Notes: generated from the letters alone by a model not told the origin. 6,684 nucleotides of DNA from Planctomycetota bacterium (GCA_027623585.1 JAQBVK010000135.1:1-6684), one strand, 5' to 3'; positions 1 through 6,684 are shown, counted from the first letter of the stretch. Numbers and translations are program-made.

Positions 1-992
1 GGCACTGGGCCGGAGAGGAGGAGGCTGCCACCGCCCGCAGCCAGAACGACGGAGTAGATCGGCGCTCCCACCTCCGGCTCGATCCGAATCACGGTGCCGG
101 CGTTCGCAAAATCGCCGTCCGCGATGCGAATCTGATCGGGCGTTTCCGGATTGACCATTTGGATCAACCAAGTGCCCGGCATCCAGTCCGCGGAACCATG
201 GCCGCCGCTGCGCAAGGCAATCAGATCTTCCAAGCGACCTCGCTCCGCCTCCGGCAACAGCATGCCGAGCTCGCCATCGATGCCGCGATCGAGCATGTCG
301 CCCGCAAACTCCGGCGAGCGGTGTTCGCCACTGCGCAAACGCGCGAGCACCATCTCCCAGATGCGCGGGTCGAGCACCATGCGCCCCTCGCGGAAACGGG
401 TCTCGTCGAGATCCTCCGGCGGCAGCGCGGCAGGCAAGACGCCCGTGAACGCGTTCGCTCGAATGCCGGTGTATTCGATCCAGGCTCCGCCGATCAAGGC
501 GAGACCTTGTTCCGGGAAGCCTGCGGTCGAAGTGACGGTGATTTCTTCGTCGCGATAATTGGCGTCCTTGTTCACGTAGGAAGGGTGCACCAAATTCTGG
601 ATCAGCAGCGGCGGTGCGCTGCCGAGCGAGACGCGCGACTGCATCGATTCGATCTCCGAACCCCAGGACTCCGTGGAGTCTTCCCAGCCGCCGCCGAGCG
701 ACTGCGGCAGCACCCCGAAGCCGGTGCCGTTCCATTCGGACGCCGCGTCGTAGAGCGGGGTCGGATCCAGTGCAGGATGGCTGCGCTCCTCCTGCGAAGC
801 GTAGGTCGCCGCCGCTGAACTCACCGCGACCCGCGCCTGCGCGCGGCCGAAGGCCTCAGCGGCGGACTCTTCGCGCATGCGCGTGACCATCAGGTAGGGC
901 ACGCCGAGTGAGAACAGCAGCGCCAGCGCCAACAGCACGATCACCAAGGCGCTTCCGCGTTGCCGCAGCGTCGCCCGCTTTGATTCTTTCAT
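1..992 (-). CDS. GspK/PilX-like prepilin-type protein, N-terminal part (3' end outside window)
   Basis: Translating the minus strand from ATG 992 gives 330 codons with no stop up to the window edge. The start overlaps the upstream stop as ATGA and has AGGAG 8 nt ahead. The N-terminus is a basic leader ending RQRG followed by SALVIVLLALALLFSLG. If cleavage is after Gly13 there is no glutamate at +5, as in GspK, the tip subunit that lacks it. After the helix, REESAAEAFGRAQARVAVSS resembles the amphipathic stretch of GspK and PilX-type proteins. The body has two related beta modules, at about 149-190 (GFPEQGLALIGGAWIEYTG) and 286-329, which are not a usual GspK feature. No GspK helical domain is recognised in the visible part. 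A last-in-order K-like subunit is the best reading; a PilX-like minor pilin is the alternative. Confidence 0.66.
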   Translation of the reverse strand, partial: MKESKRATLRQRGSALVIVLLALALLFSLGVPYLMVTRMREESAAEAFGRAQARVAVSSAAATYASQEERSHPALDPTPLYDAASEWNGTGFGVLPQSLGGGWEDSTESWGSEIESMQSRVSLGSAPPLLIQNLVHPSYVNKDANYRDEEITVTSTAGFPEQGLALIGGAWIEYTGIRANAFTGVLPAALPPEDLDETRFREGRMVLDPRIWEMVLARLRSGEHRSPEFAGDMLDRGIDGELGMLLPEAERGRLEDLIALRSGGHGSADWMPGTWLIQMVNPETPDQIRIADGDFANAGTVIRIEPEVGAPIYSVVLAAGGGSLLLSGPV

Positions 993-1972
993 CGCAAGGT
1001 CTCCTGCGTGAAGCGGCCGATCATGAATCCGCCGACGAGTGCCACGTCGTCCATCAAGCGCACCGAGACCGCGTCGGCGTGTGAAGCCGCATCGAGCCGG
1101 CCATGACGATCGAACACGATCTCCGGGCTGCTCAACTCGAGTTTGAGGATTTCCGGGACTTCCGCACCCTCTTCGAGAACGCGTGACCACAACAAGACCT
1201 CATCGACGCGCCCGCGAAAACTGCTGTCCTCGGCGCCGAAGGCGAGCGTATCGGTCGGCACGCCGAGCGCCGGGCCGATGGTGTCGACGGCGGCGATCTC
1301 ACCGTCGATCCACAGGCGCGCGCGGCCGTCTGCAGCGGTGAAGCGCAAGTGTTGCCAGCGCCCGAGCCGCATCGATTCCGGCGGCGCTTCGAGCTGTACC
1401 CAGGCGAGGAACTCGCCATCGCCGGCGCGCAGCCGCACGCCGAGTCCACCGCCGCGTCGGAACTCGAGTTCCAGCAAGCCTTCCCACTCGAAGAGCTTGC
1501 CGGCAGCCGCCTCGGGCAGCATGTAGTCGAACTCGAGTGTGAAACCGTTCGTCGTTTCGACGCGGCCGCCGCGGCCTTCGAGCTTCGCTCGCCCGCCCTC
1601 CTCGAAACTCAGGCCCCCGCCGCAGCGGCCCGGTTCCCCGAGCCGCGCGCCGCCTTCGAGCGCGATGCGTTCGCGCGCCGAGAACTGGGGCTCGAAGCCG
1701 GCTTCCATCGCCGGTTGGAACACGGCGCGCACGATGCGTGCCCCGTGCTCCTCGTCGGCGGGAAGGATTTGCACTCGGACTTCTTGTCCGCTGCCGCGGG
1801 CGCGATCCCGGGTGGCTTCGAGGAAGGTCTCCAAGGAGACCTGGAGACCCCGGCTGCCCGGATCCATCTTGTCGAAGCCCGCGAAGCCCAAGCCGGCCAC
1901 GATGCCGAGCAGGATCATCACCACCATCATCTCCAAGAGGGTGAATCCCCGGCTCCGCAGGTCGCGCGCCAT
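989..1972 (-). CDS. GspH-like pseudopilin with an inserted LamG/concanavalin-like domain
   Basis: The chosen start is ATG 1972, 2 nt after the GspG stop, giving 327 residues. The longer frame from 2197 would overlap gspG by 223 nt, and the prepilin leader lies right after the ATG. Leader and helix: SRGFTLLEMMVVMILLGIVA, cleavage after Gly9, Glu14 at +5. Residues 40-106 resemble a GspH N-terminal half (helix LETFLEATRDRARGSGQEV, then strands). Residues about 107-270 look like a LamG-like (Laminin_G_3) domain: FTLEFDYMLP, GRWQHLRFTAADGRARLWID and GRVDEVLLWSRVLEEG follow the usual tail of that family. Residues 275-327 (PEIVFDRHGRLD, then SVRLMDD and GGFMIGRFTQ) resemble the closing GspH strands. 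The simplest reading is a LamG domain inserted into a GspH fold. GspH is a minor pseudopilin near the tip, so the domain may be displayed there. It overlaps the next gene as ATGA. Confidence 0.8.
   Translation of the reverse strand: MARDLRSRGFTLLEMMVVMILLGIVAGLGFAGFDKMDPGSRGLQVSLETFLEATRDRARGSGQEVRVQILPADEEHGARIVRAVFQPAMEAGFEPQFSARERIALEGGARLGEPGRCGGGLSFEEGGRAKLEGRGGRVETTNGFTLEFDYMLPEAAAGKLFEWEGLLELEFRRGGGLGVRLRAGDGEFLAWVQLEAPPESMRLGRWQHLRFTAADGRARLWIDGEIAAVDTIGPALGVPTDTLAFGAEDSSFRGRVDEVLLWSRVLEEGAEVPEILKLELSSPEIVFDRHGRLDAASHADAVSVRLMDDVALVGGFMIGRFTQETLR
1001..1005 (-). promoter_or_regulatory. Ribosome binding site for the GspK/PilX-like gene
   Basis: AGGAG on the minus strand lies 8 nt before ATG 992, within the end of the LamG pseudopilin gene. 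It fixes the start of a gene that has no stop in the window. By contrast the LamG pseudopilin (ATG 1972) has no recognisable site and probably depends on re-initiation 2 nt after the gspG stop. Confidence 0.7.
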
Positions 1973-1974
1973 GA

Positions 1975-2592
1975 TCAGTCGTAGTGCGTGAGATCGTCCT
2001 CGGTACCGAACAATCCATCGGCGCCGGCCGAAATCAGTTGGAATTTGCCCGCCTGGTCGAAACCGCCGGTGCGCGCGTTGCGCCGCGGTTCTGCGACTTG
2101 CTCCTCGGGATCCTCGTCCTCGAGCCCCGCAAAATAACTGCGGTCTTGGTCGTCCGCATAGTGGAGGCTCTCGAAGTAGGCGATCGGGTTCCCCCACGGA
2201 TCGCCGAGCTCGAAGAGCTCGCGCGAAGGAAGCCGCGTCAAGGTGCGCGAAGTCTGATCACCGTCGGTGTTAGTCAACCAATCCTGACTCGGCACCTCGC
2301 CGGTGAATTGGGGATCGTAGAAGGCGAGGTAGAGCGCCTCCGAAGCCCCATTGGTCTGATTGGTCGCGGCGGCGGCCGGCAGCCGGTCATCCGGATACTC
2401 GCCTTCGATCGTGCGGTAGGCTTCGATCATCACCGCGAGTTGCTGCAGGCGCGAGACGCATTTGCGCTCGGCCGACTGCTGGAACACGCCGCCGGCCACC
2501 ACCAGGAAGGCGGACGCGAGCACCGCGAGGATGACCAGCACGATCATCAGCTCGAGCAGCGTGAAGCCGGAGCGGCGGTGCGAGACGCGCAT
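1975..2592 (-). CDS. gspG: Type II secretion major pseudopilin, GspG-like
   Basis: This 205-residue protein has a textbook type III prepilin leader: a short basic leader ending RRSG, then FTLLELMIVLVILAVLAS, with predicted cleavage after Gly9 and the conserved glutamate at mature position +5 (Glu14). The hydrophobic helix that packs in the pseudopilus core runs to about residue 34. DPWGNPIAYF (131-140) is the GspG signature. The C-terminus (SAGADGLFGTEDDL) matches the acidic calcium-binding end of GspG proteins. Prepilin peptidase, not in the window, would process it. The protein is longer than typical GspG (about 140-150 residues). The extra length is a loop at about 70-125 and an acidic, polar insert at about 142-180 between the two signatures. 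The ATG overlaps the upstream stop as TGATG and has GGAG 8 nt ahead. A general Planctomycetota-type prepilin is the alternative, but both GspG motifs favour GspG. Confidence 0.88.
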   Translation of the reverse strand: MRVSHRRSGFTLLELMIVLVILAVLASAFLVVAGGVFQQSAERKCVSRLQQLAVMIEAYRTIEGEYPDDRLPAAAATNQTNGASEALYLAFYDPQFTGEVPSQDWLTNTDGDQTSRTLTRLPSRELFELGDPWGNPIAYFESLHYADDQDRSYFAGLEDEDPEEQVAEPRRNARTGGFDQAGKFQLISAGADGLFGTEDDLTHYD

Positions 2593-5282
2593 CAGCGGGT
2601 CTCCGCAGAGTAGGTCAATTCGACCATTTCAAGCGCGACGTCCACGGCGAGCGCGTTGGCGGTTTCGGCGAACACCCCGATCGCGGCCTGGCCGGTGGGG
2701 TTGCGCCAGTTGCTGATGCCTTCGGCGAAAACCACCGTGCCGTTGACGCGCACCTGCAACACCGGCTGAGTCGGCTCACGATCCACTTTGAAGTCGACGC
2801 GGAAGGACTCACCCGCTGGCACCGAGATTCCCAACCTTTGATATTCCTGTTTGTTCGCGGACTTCACGGTGGTGTAGTGCAGTTGACCTTCGCGGTCGCG
2901 GTAGAGCTTGAAGCTCCAGGACTCGCGGGCGCGGTTCTGCAGCGCGAGCACCACGCCCGCGTCGCCCCGATGGCCGGCGCCGACCTGGACGTCCATGACC
3001 GCGCTGCGGAAAGCCAAGGCCGGGACCTCACGGAAGGCACGGGTTTCCCCCTTCTCGCGGTGATTGCCGCGCAACAAGAGGGCGCCGTCCAACTGCTCCG
3101 GCTCGATGCCGATGCGGGCTTGCGACTGCGTGTCCCAACCGGGCCGTAAACGGCGACCCTCGAAGGAATCACGCCAGATGCGGATCTTGTCGTGTTCCTC
3201 AATGCGACGCTGCCACAACGCGGCGTACTCCGCCTGTGGATCGTTCGGAAGTTCGCGGAGCGCGTCCTGCAGCATGCTGAACTCCGCGATGGCGCTGTCG
3301 AGGTCGCCTTCGGCATACAACGCCGCCGCCGTGCCGTTGCGCGCGGCGTAAAGATTCGGGTCGAGATCCAGCGCGCGTTCGAAGACCGACCGCGCCTCCG
3401 TGGTGCGACCGATCGCGAGCAAGTTGAAACCGCGGCGCAAGGCAAGGTCGCCCCACACTTGGGATTCGATGCCGCCTTGCGCGGCGTGCGCCGGCACTCG
3501 ATCCTCGGCGCTCCGCAGCGCGACTTCCGCGTCACTCGAACTTCCTTCGCTGGCCATCACCCATCCGAGCGCGGCCAAGGACGCCGCGCATTCCGGGTGT
3601 TCGCGCACCAAGGAGCCGAAGCCGCTCGCTGCGAGATCCGGATCGCCGTCACGCAGCGCCCAGTGCGCCTCGAGCCAACGCGCGTAAGGCATCGTGGGAT
3701 CCAACTCCAAAGCTTGGCGCAACAAATCGCCCGCCTCTTCTGGATTCCCCTCGCGATCCAACCAGAACGCCAACGCGCAGAAGGGCAGCGCGGCGTCGAG
3801 CGGCGCCGAGGATGCCGCGGCGCGCAGATCGCGCACGACTTCGCCGGCTGCGGTCTCACCGGCGGCGGCGGATGCGATGCCGCGCAGGTAAAGCAGGCGC
3901 GCCTGCCCGCCGAGCGCGCTGACCGCCGCAGAGGCTTCTTGCGCCGCCGAACGGAAGTCGCCCGCAAGATAGAGCGCGGCCACGCGTCCTGCATACGCCT
4001 CGGACGTGAGCGGATGATCCGCCGGAGCGGTCGACGCAAGATCGCCGAAGGTCTCGGCGCCGTCACTCCAATTTTTCGCTGCCAACAGCGCGTTCCCGAG
4101 CGCGAGTCCCGCGCGCAGTGCTTCGTCGAGACTCGCGGTGGAGCCTAGATTGCGGCGCGCATTGGCGAGGCGCGCCACCGCGCTGTCGGCGCGGCCGCTC
4201 TCAAGCTCCAGCAAGCCGAGCTCGATCGCGGCGAGCGGATCGCGCGCGTTGAGGGCGAGCGCGCGCCGGAGTTGGTGCTCGGCTTGCTCGTCGAGTCCGA
4301 CGCGGTGCAGGACCGACGCCATGCCGCGGCGCGGTCCGGCTTCCTCGCGGAAACTCGCGGGCGAGGGCGGCAAACTGGCCGGTAACACTCCTGCACCCTG
4401 CGCGAGCTTCTCTCCGGCGAGACTCGCGTAGAGCACGAAGGCGCGGTCGAGTTCGAACACGCGTTCCCAGACGGCGCCGAGCGTCATCCAGTTCGCGAGG
4501 TCGTTCGGTGCTGCGGCCACCAGCGTCAGCGCCAGTTCTTCAGCCCGGCGGAACGCGACTGGCACCAGCAGGCCTTGGTCGAGCAGCCCCGTAATGAAGG
4601 CGCGTGCGTCCACCGCGCGCACCGGCGTGAGTTGGCCCTGCCACTTGATGACCTCGAGTTCGATCCGATTCAACGGCGTGTCGGCGAAACCGAAATCTTC
4701 ATAACTCCCGGCGGCGAAGGGCTGCAGGCTGTAGCGATCTCGTCCGGTGCGCGGATCGACGTCCTGGAACTGGATCGTGTCCTGCTTAGTGAGTGCGTAG
4801 CGATCCGCGTTCGTGATCCGGCCGTAGAAGATCGTGAAGGCGTCCTTGCGAATCCAGTCGAAGGCCTTGCTCGGGTCTTGCGGATCCGAGCTGACGGAGG
4901 CCGCCGGCAATTCTTCGTCGAAGACGTCTTGGAGAGTGCCCGGCAAAGCCGCCGGGCGCGCGAAGAGGTGATCGCTCCAGGTCTCGGGCCCTGCGTCCGG
5001 CCACGGCGGAGGCAGCAAGGACGGGAACTCGGCGAGCACCGGCATCGGCAGCCGCAGAGGCGGCAGCGGTTGGTCCGCGCTCGGCTTCTCGAAAGCGTCG
5101 CGGCGCGCGCCTTCGGCCGGCAGTGCGACCACGGGATCCGCCAGCGCAGCCAAGGAAGGCGGCAGATCTTTGGCACGCACCGATCGCGAAGAGAAGCTCG
5201 TCGCTTCTCGCGTGAACAAACTCCAACCCATCAGGCCGAGGATGGCCAAGACCAGCACGAAGGCGTAGCGTTCGCGGTTCAC
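2592..5282 (-). CDS. Membrane-anchored TPR protein with PilP/GspC-like N-terminus and C-terminal beta-sandwich
   Basis: This 896-residue protein starts at GTG 5282, overlaps the PilO-like stop as GTGA, and has a GGAGG site upstream. Residues 7-23 form one transmembrane helix after a short basic N-terminus. A proline-rich linker follows with ARRDAFEKP (59-67) and PLPPLRLPMP (72-81), which resembles the RDPF and proline-rich part of PilP/GspC inner-membrane proteins. Residues 140-240 look beta-rich (for example IFYGRITNADRY) and match no family I can name. From about 243 to 695 the chain is helical with TPR character, clearest at 321-353, 501-530 (QALELDP) and 612-645 (RALDLDPNLYAARN). The last part, about 700-890, starts IWRDSFEG and reads as a jelly-roll or LamG-like beta-sandwich. 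The gene sits where pilP or gspC normally follows pilO, so I infer a periplasmic alignment or docking role. The TPR call is strong, the PilP-like link moderate and the C-terminal fold tentative. Confidence 0.78.
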   Translation of the reverse strand: MNRERYAFVLVLAILGLMGWSLFTREATSFSSRSVRAKDLPPSLAALADPVVALPAEGARRDAFEKPSADQPLPPLRLPMPVLAEFPSLLPPPWPDAGPETWSDHLFARPAALPGTLQDVFDEELPAASVSSDPQDPSKAFDWIRKDAFTIFYGRITNADRYALTKQDTIQFQDVDPRTGRDRYSLQPFAAGSYEDFGFADTPLNRIELEVIKWQGQLTPVRAVDARAFITGLLDQGLLVPVAFRRAEELALTLVAAAPNDLANWMTLGAVWERVFELDRAFVLYASLAGEKLAQGAGVLPASLPPSPASFREEAGPRRGMASVLHRVGLDEQAEHQLRRALALNARDPLAAIELGLLELESGRADSAVARLANARRNLGSTASLDEALRAGLALGNALLAAKNWSDGAETFGDLASTAPADHPLTSEAYAGRVAALYLAGDFRSAAQEASAAVSALGGQARLLYLRGIASAAAGETAAGEVVRDLRAAASSAPLDAALPFCALAFWLDREGNPEEAGDLLRQALELDPTMPYARWLEAHWALRDGDPDLAASGFGSLVREHPECAASLAALGWVMASEGSSSDAEVALRSAEDRVPAHAAQGGIESQVWGDLALRRGFNLLAIGRTTEARSVFERALDLDPNLYAARNGTAAALYAEGDLDSAIAEFSMLQDALRELPNDPQAEYAALWQRRIEEHDKIRIWRDSFEGRRLRPGWDTQSQARIGIEPEQLDGALLLRGNHREKGETRAFREVPALAFRSAVMDVQVGAGHRGDAGVVLALQNRARESWSFKLYRDREGQLHYTTVKSANKQEYQRLGISVPAGESFRVDFKVDREPTQPVLQVRVNGTVVFAEGISNWRNPTGQAAIGVFAETANALAVDVALEMVELTYSAETR
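2601..2604 (-). promoter_or_regulatory. Ribosome binding site for gspG
   Basis: GGAG on the minus strand lies 8 nt before ATG 2592, within the end of the TPR gene. The stop and start share one base (TGATG). Confidence 0.65.
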
Positions 5283-6058
5283 AGCTGAGAGTCCTCCACG
5301 CCTGTCTCAGGCATCACGCCAGCCGCGAACTCGAGCAGCACACGGCGCTCTCGCTTGCGCGGATTCGGCGGTGAGACTTCGATGCCAGCCAGGCCGATCG
5401 GCCGGCCGTTCTCGCCTTCGGCGAGCAACGCGCGCAGGAAGGGCGCGGGAGACACGCCCCCGAAGACCACTTCGATTTCCACCGGCGTGAGGTCGAGCAC
5501 GGCGCCGCGCGCGTTGCCGGCCCGGCGGGAACGCTCGGCAATGCTCATCTTCTCCACCGAGCGCGCGCCGTATTCCACCGCGAGACGCACGACCCGCTCG
5601 GAAACGTCGAGGCCGCGCAAGACGCGCTCGACGGCTTGCTGTTGGGTCGGAGAAACCGGCGGCAGACCGAGGGTCTCGTCTACGTCACAGTCGTTGCGCA
5701 GAGCCCAGGCGATGAGATCCTGCCGCAGCGCGCCCGTGAGCTCGATGTAGTACTGCGCCGGCGCCTTGCCCTGCGGCAGGCGGAACTCTTTGCGCCACAC
5801 CGGCAAGGCGCGCGCGCCGAGGTCCGCGTTCAGGGTGCGGAGTTCGCTGAGCCGTTGTTGCGTCTCACGTTCCTGCGCTTCGCCGTACATCTCGCTGCGC
5901 AGATCGAGCGAGGCGCGCGAGATCGAGCGACTCGCGGCGGCCTGCCGGCTGCTCGCGGAAGAGGTGAAGATCCACAGCAGCAAGAAGAAGCCGAGGACCC
6001 CGCCGAGGAAGCCGAGCACGAAGCGACGGTTCCGTTGCCAGAGGGCGTCGAGATTCAC
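5279..6058 (-). CDS. PilO/GspM-like inner-membrane assembly protein
   Basis: This 259-residue protein starts at GTG 6058, which overlaps the upstream TGA as GTGA and has a strong AGGAGG site 7 nt ahead. A longer frame from 6115 would overlap the upstream gene by 61 nt and was not used. The layout is a short cytoplasmic tail with basic residues (WQRNRRF), one transmembrane helix at about 13-31, a helical and probably coiled-coil region at about 35-82, a middle region, and a C-terminal alpha/beta part at about 187-245 (strand LTPVEIEVVFGG, helix PAPFLRALLAEG, strands IGLAGIEVSP and RRVLLEFAAG). That order matches PilO/GspM, which dimerise through a periplasmic ferredoxin-like domain and bind PilN/GspL. 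The assignment rests on topology and gene order more than on specific residues. The middle segment (about 90-185) is longer than in a minimal PilO and is not assigned. Confidence 0.7.
   Translation of the reverse strand: MNLDALWQRNRRFVLGFLGGVLGFFLLLWIFTSSASSRQAAASRSISRASLDLRSEMYGEAQERETQQRLSELRTLNADLGARALPVWRKEFRLPQGKAPAQYYIELTGALRQDLIAWALRNDCDVDETLGLPPVSPTQQQAVERVLRGLDVSERVVRLAVEYGARSVEKMSIAERSRRAGNARGAVLDLTPVEIEVVFGGVSPAPFLRALLAEGENGRPIGLAGIEVSPPNPRKRERRVLLEFAAGVMPETGVEDSQL
5293..5297 (-). promoter_or_regulatory. Ribosome binding site for the TPR gene
   Basis: GGAGG on the minus strand lies 10 nt before GTG 5282, within the end of the PilO-like gene. It backs a non-ATG start for the 896-residue protein. 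Confidence 0.7.
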
Positions 6059-6684
6059 TGGGGCCCCTCCTGCTCCGGCGCGGGCGATGCCAGCAGTAAG
6101 GTCTTCATGGACCACTCGAGCTCTTTACCGCTAGGACTCTGCGAGGGCAGCACGCGGCTCTGGTCTCCGATCAAGGCCTGGAGCCGGCCTGCGAACTCGG
6201 AGAGTTGTTGGCTCGCGATTCGCGGCTCTTCCTCAGAACGGCCGGCTACGGCGACCACCGGAACGTCCACTCCGGTGCTGCACCAATCCTTGCCGTTCTC
6301 GAGCCGCACCGACCAAGTTTCCAGCCACAGGCTCTCCGGTAGCGCGGTCTCGACCAAGCCGAGGAAGCGCCGCGCGCTCTCGCCGATCGCCACCCGAGTC
6401 GCCAGTTCGCGCCCGAGTTGCTCCTCGACCGCGAGTTTTTTCAACAGGTCTTCGGTCCGCTGGTTGGCGGCTTGGACCTTGCTGACCTGTGAGCGCGCGC
6501 GCTTCGCCGTGGTTTCGCCCTCGTCCGCGAGCGCGCCGTTCCGCCAGAACGCGAGGCCGAGGAAAACGGCCGCAGCGGCGCCGGCGGCGATGCTCCACAC
6601 GCCGCGTTCGGAGAACTCACGCTTGCGCCGCGCGCCGGCGGTGAGAATCTCGAGCGCGAACAATTCTGAATCCGCAGCGGACAG
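6055..6684 (-). CDS. PilN/GspL-like inner-membrane assembly protein, C-terminal part (5' end outside window)
   Basis: The reading frame is open to the window edge, giving 209 visible residues before TGA at 6057-6055. A short basic stretch (ARRKREFSER) precedes a single transmembrane helix at about residues 28-47 of the fragment. A charged, probably coiled-coil stretch follows (about 50-100). Next comes a region resembling the PilN/fimbrial-assembly fold, with FLGLVETALPESLWLETWSV and then a beta-rich part (VPVVAVAGR) and a helix. In PilN and GspL this fold is periplasmic and pairs with PilO/GspM. The sequence before the helix looks like the usual PilN membrane-proximal leader, but no ATG or GTG start is visible; TTG at 6663-6661 is the only candidate and has no clear ribosome site in the 21 bases left. 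The gene may therefore be a PilM-PilN (GspL-like) fusion whose ATPase-like domain lies upstream. The class is fairly sure; the choice between PilN, GspL and a fusion is open. It overlaps the next gene by 4 nt. Confidence 0.72.
   Translation of the reverse strand: MSAADSELFALEILTAGARRKREFSERGVWSIAAGAAAAVFLGLAFWRNGALADEGETTAKRARSQVSKVQAANQRTEDLLKKLAVEEQLGRELATRVAIGESARRFLGLVETALPESLWLETWSVRLENGKDWCSTGVDVPVVAVAGRSEEEPRIASQQLSEFAGRLQALIGDQSRVLPSQSPSGKELEWSMKTLLLASPAPEQEGPQ
6066..6071 (-). promoter_or_regulatory. Ribosome binding site for the PilO-like gene
   Basis: AGGAGG on the minus strand lies 7 nt before GTG 6058, inside the end of the PilN-like gene. It supports GTG 6058 as the start and suggests translational coupling. 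Confidence 0.75.

Noticed and set aside
151..886. Overlapping plus-strand open frames (135, 219 and 90 residues)
   Set aside because: They are antisense to a continuous minus-strand frame with a prepilin leader, a good ribosome site and a coupled start. Their arginine- and proline-rich translations are typical of GC-rich shadow frames.
1349..1984. Plus-strand open frame with a histidine run (HHHHHH) near its end
   Set aside because: The histidines are the antisense of the ATGATGGTGGTGATGATC stretch that encodes the MMVVMI part of the pseudopilin helix. It is not a metal-binding gene.
1973..2197. N-terminal extension of the LamG pseudopilin by 75 residues
   Set aside because: It overlaps most of the 3' third of gspG, its composition is shadow-like, and it would bury the prepilin leader, which must be at the N-terminus.
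3192..4148. A 318-residue plus-strand open frame opposite the TPR gene
   Set aside because: It has no recognisable motif, is rich in Arg, Ala and Gly, and lies opposite clear TPR repeats with conserved ALELDP-type turns.
6059..6115. N-terminal extension of the PilO-like protein by 19 residues
   Set aside because: GTG 6058 has an ideal ribosome site and a GTGA overlap with the upstream stop. The extension lies inside the upstream gene.

Overview
The window is GC-rich bacterial DNA with every gene on the minus strand, so it reads from 6684 down to 1. The six genes are packed tightly. Three junctions are 4-nt stop/start overlaps (GTGA, GTGA, ATGA), one is a 1-nt TGATG overlap, and one has a 2-nt gap. 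There is no room for an internal promoter or terminator, so this looks like the interior of one operon. Both end genes run off the window.

In transcription order the genes are: (1) the C-terminal part of a PilN/GspL-type inner-membrane assembly protein (6684-6055, 5' end missing); (2) a PilO/GspM-like protein (6058-5279); (3) an 896-aa membrane-anchored TPR protein in the usual PilP/GspC slot, with a PilP-like N-terminus and a C-terminal beta-sandwich (5282-2592); (4) a GspG-type pseudopilin (2592-1975); (5) a GspH-type pseudopilin with a LamG/concanavalin-like domain embedded in it (1972-989); (6) a GspK/PilX-like prepilin-type protein carrying two related short beta modules (992 to beyond position 1).

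The set is that of a type II secretion or type IV pilus-like machine. Proteins 1-3 would form the inner-membrane alignment platform. Proteins 4-6 would form the pseudopilus or its tip. The unusual feature is that extra modules, typical of binding domains, are attached to standard scaffold parts: a TPR solenoid plus beta-sandwich on the alignment protein, a LamG-like domain inside a minor pseudopilin, and repeated beta modules on the K-like subunit. Separate GspI and GspJ genes are not seen between the H-like and K-like genes.

The gene style (high GC, PilN region apparently continuing from an upstream domain, LamG-like domains, large TPR proteins) suggests Planctomycetota or a similar large-genome phylum. 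That is an inference from general resemblance only; no marker gene is present. No RNA genes, mobile elements, CRISPR arrays or plus-strand genes were found.
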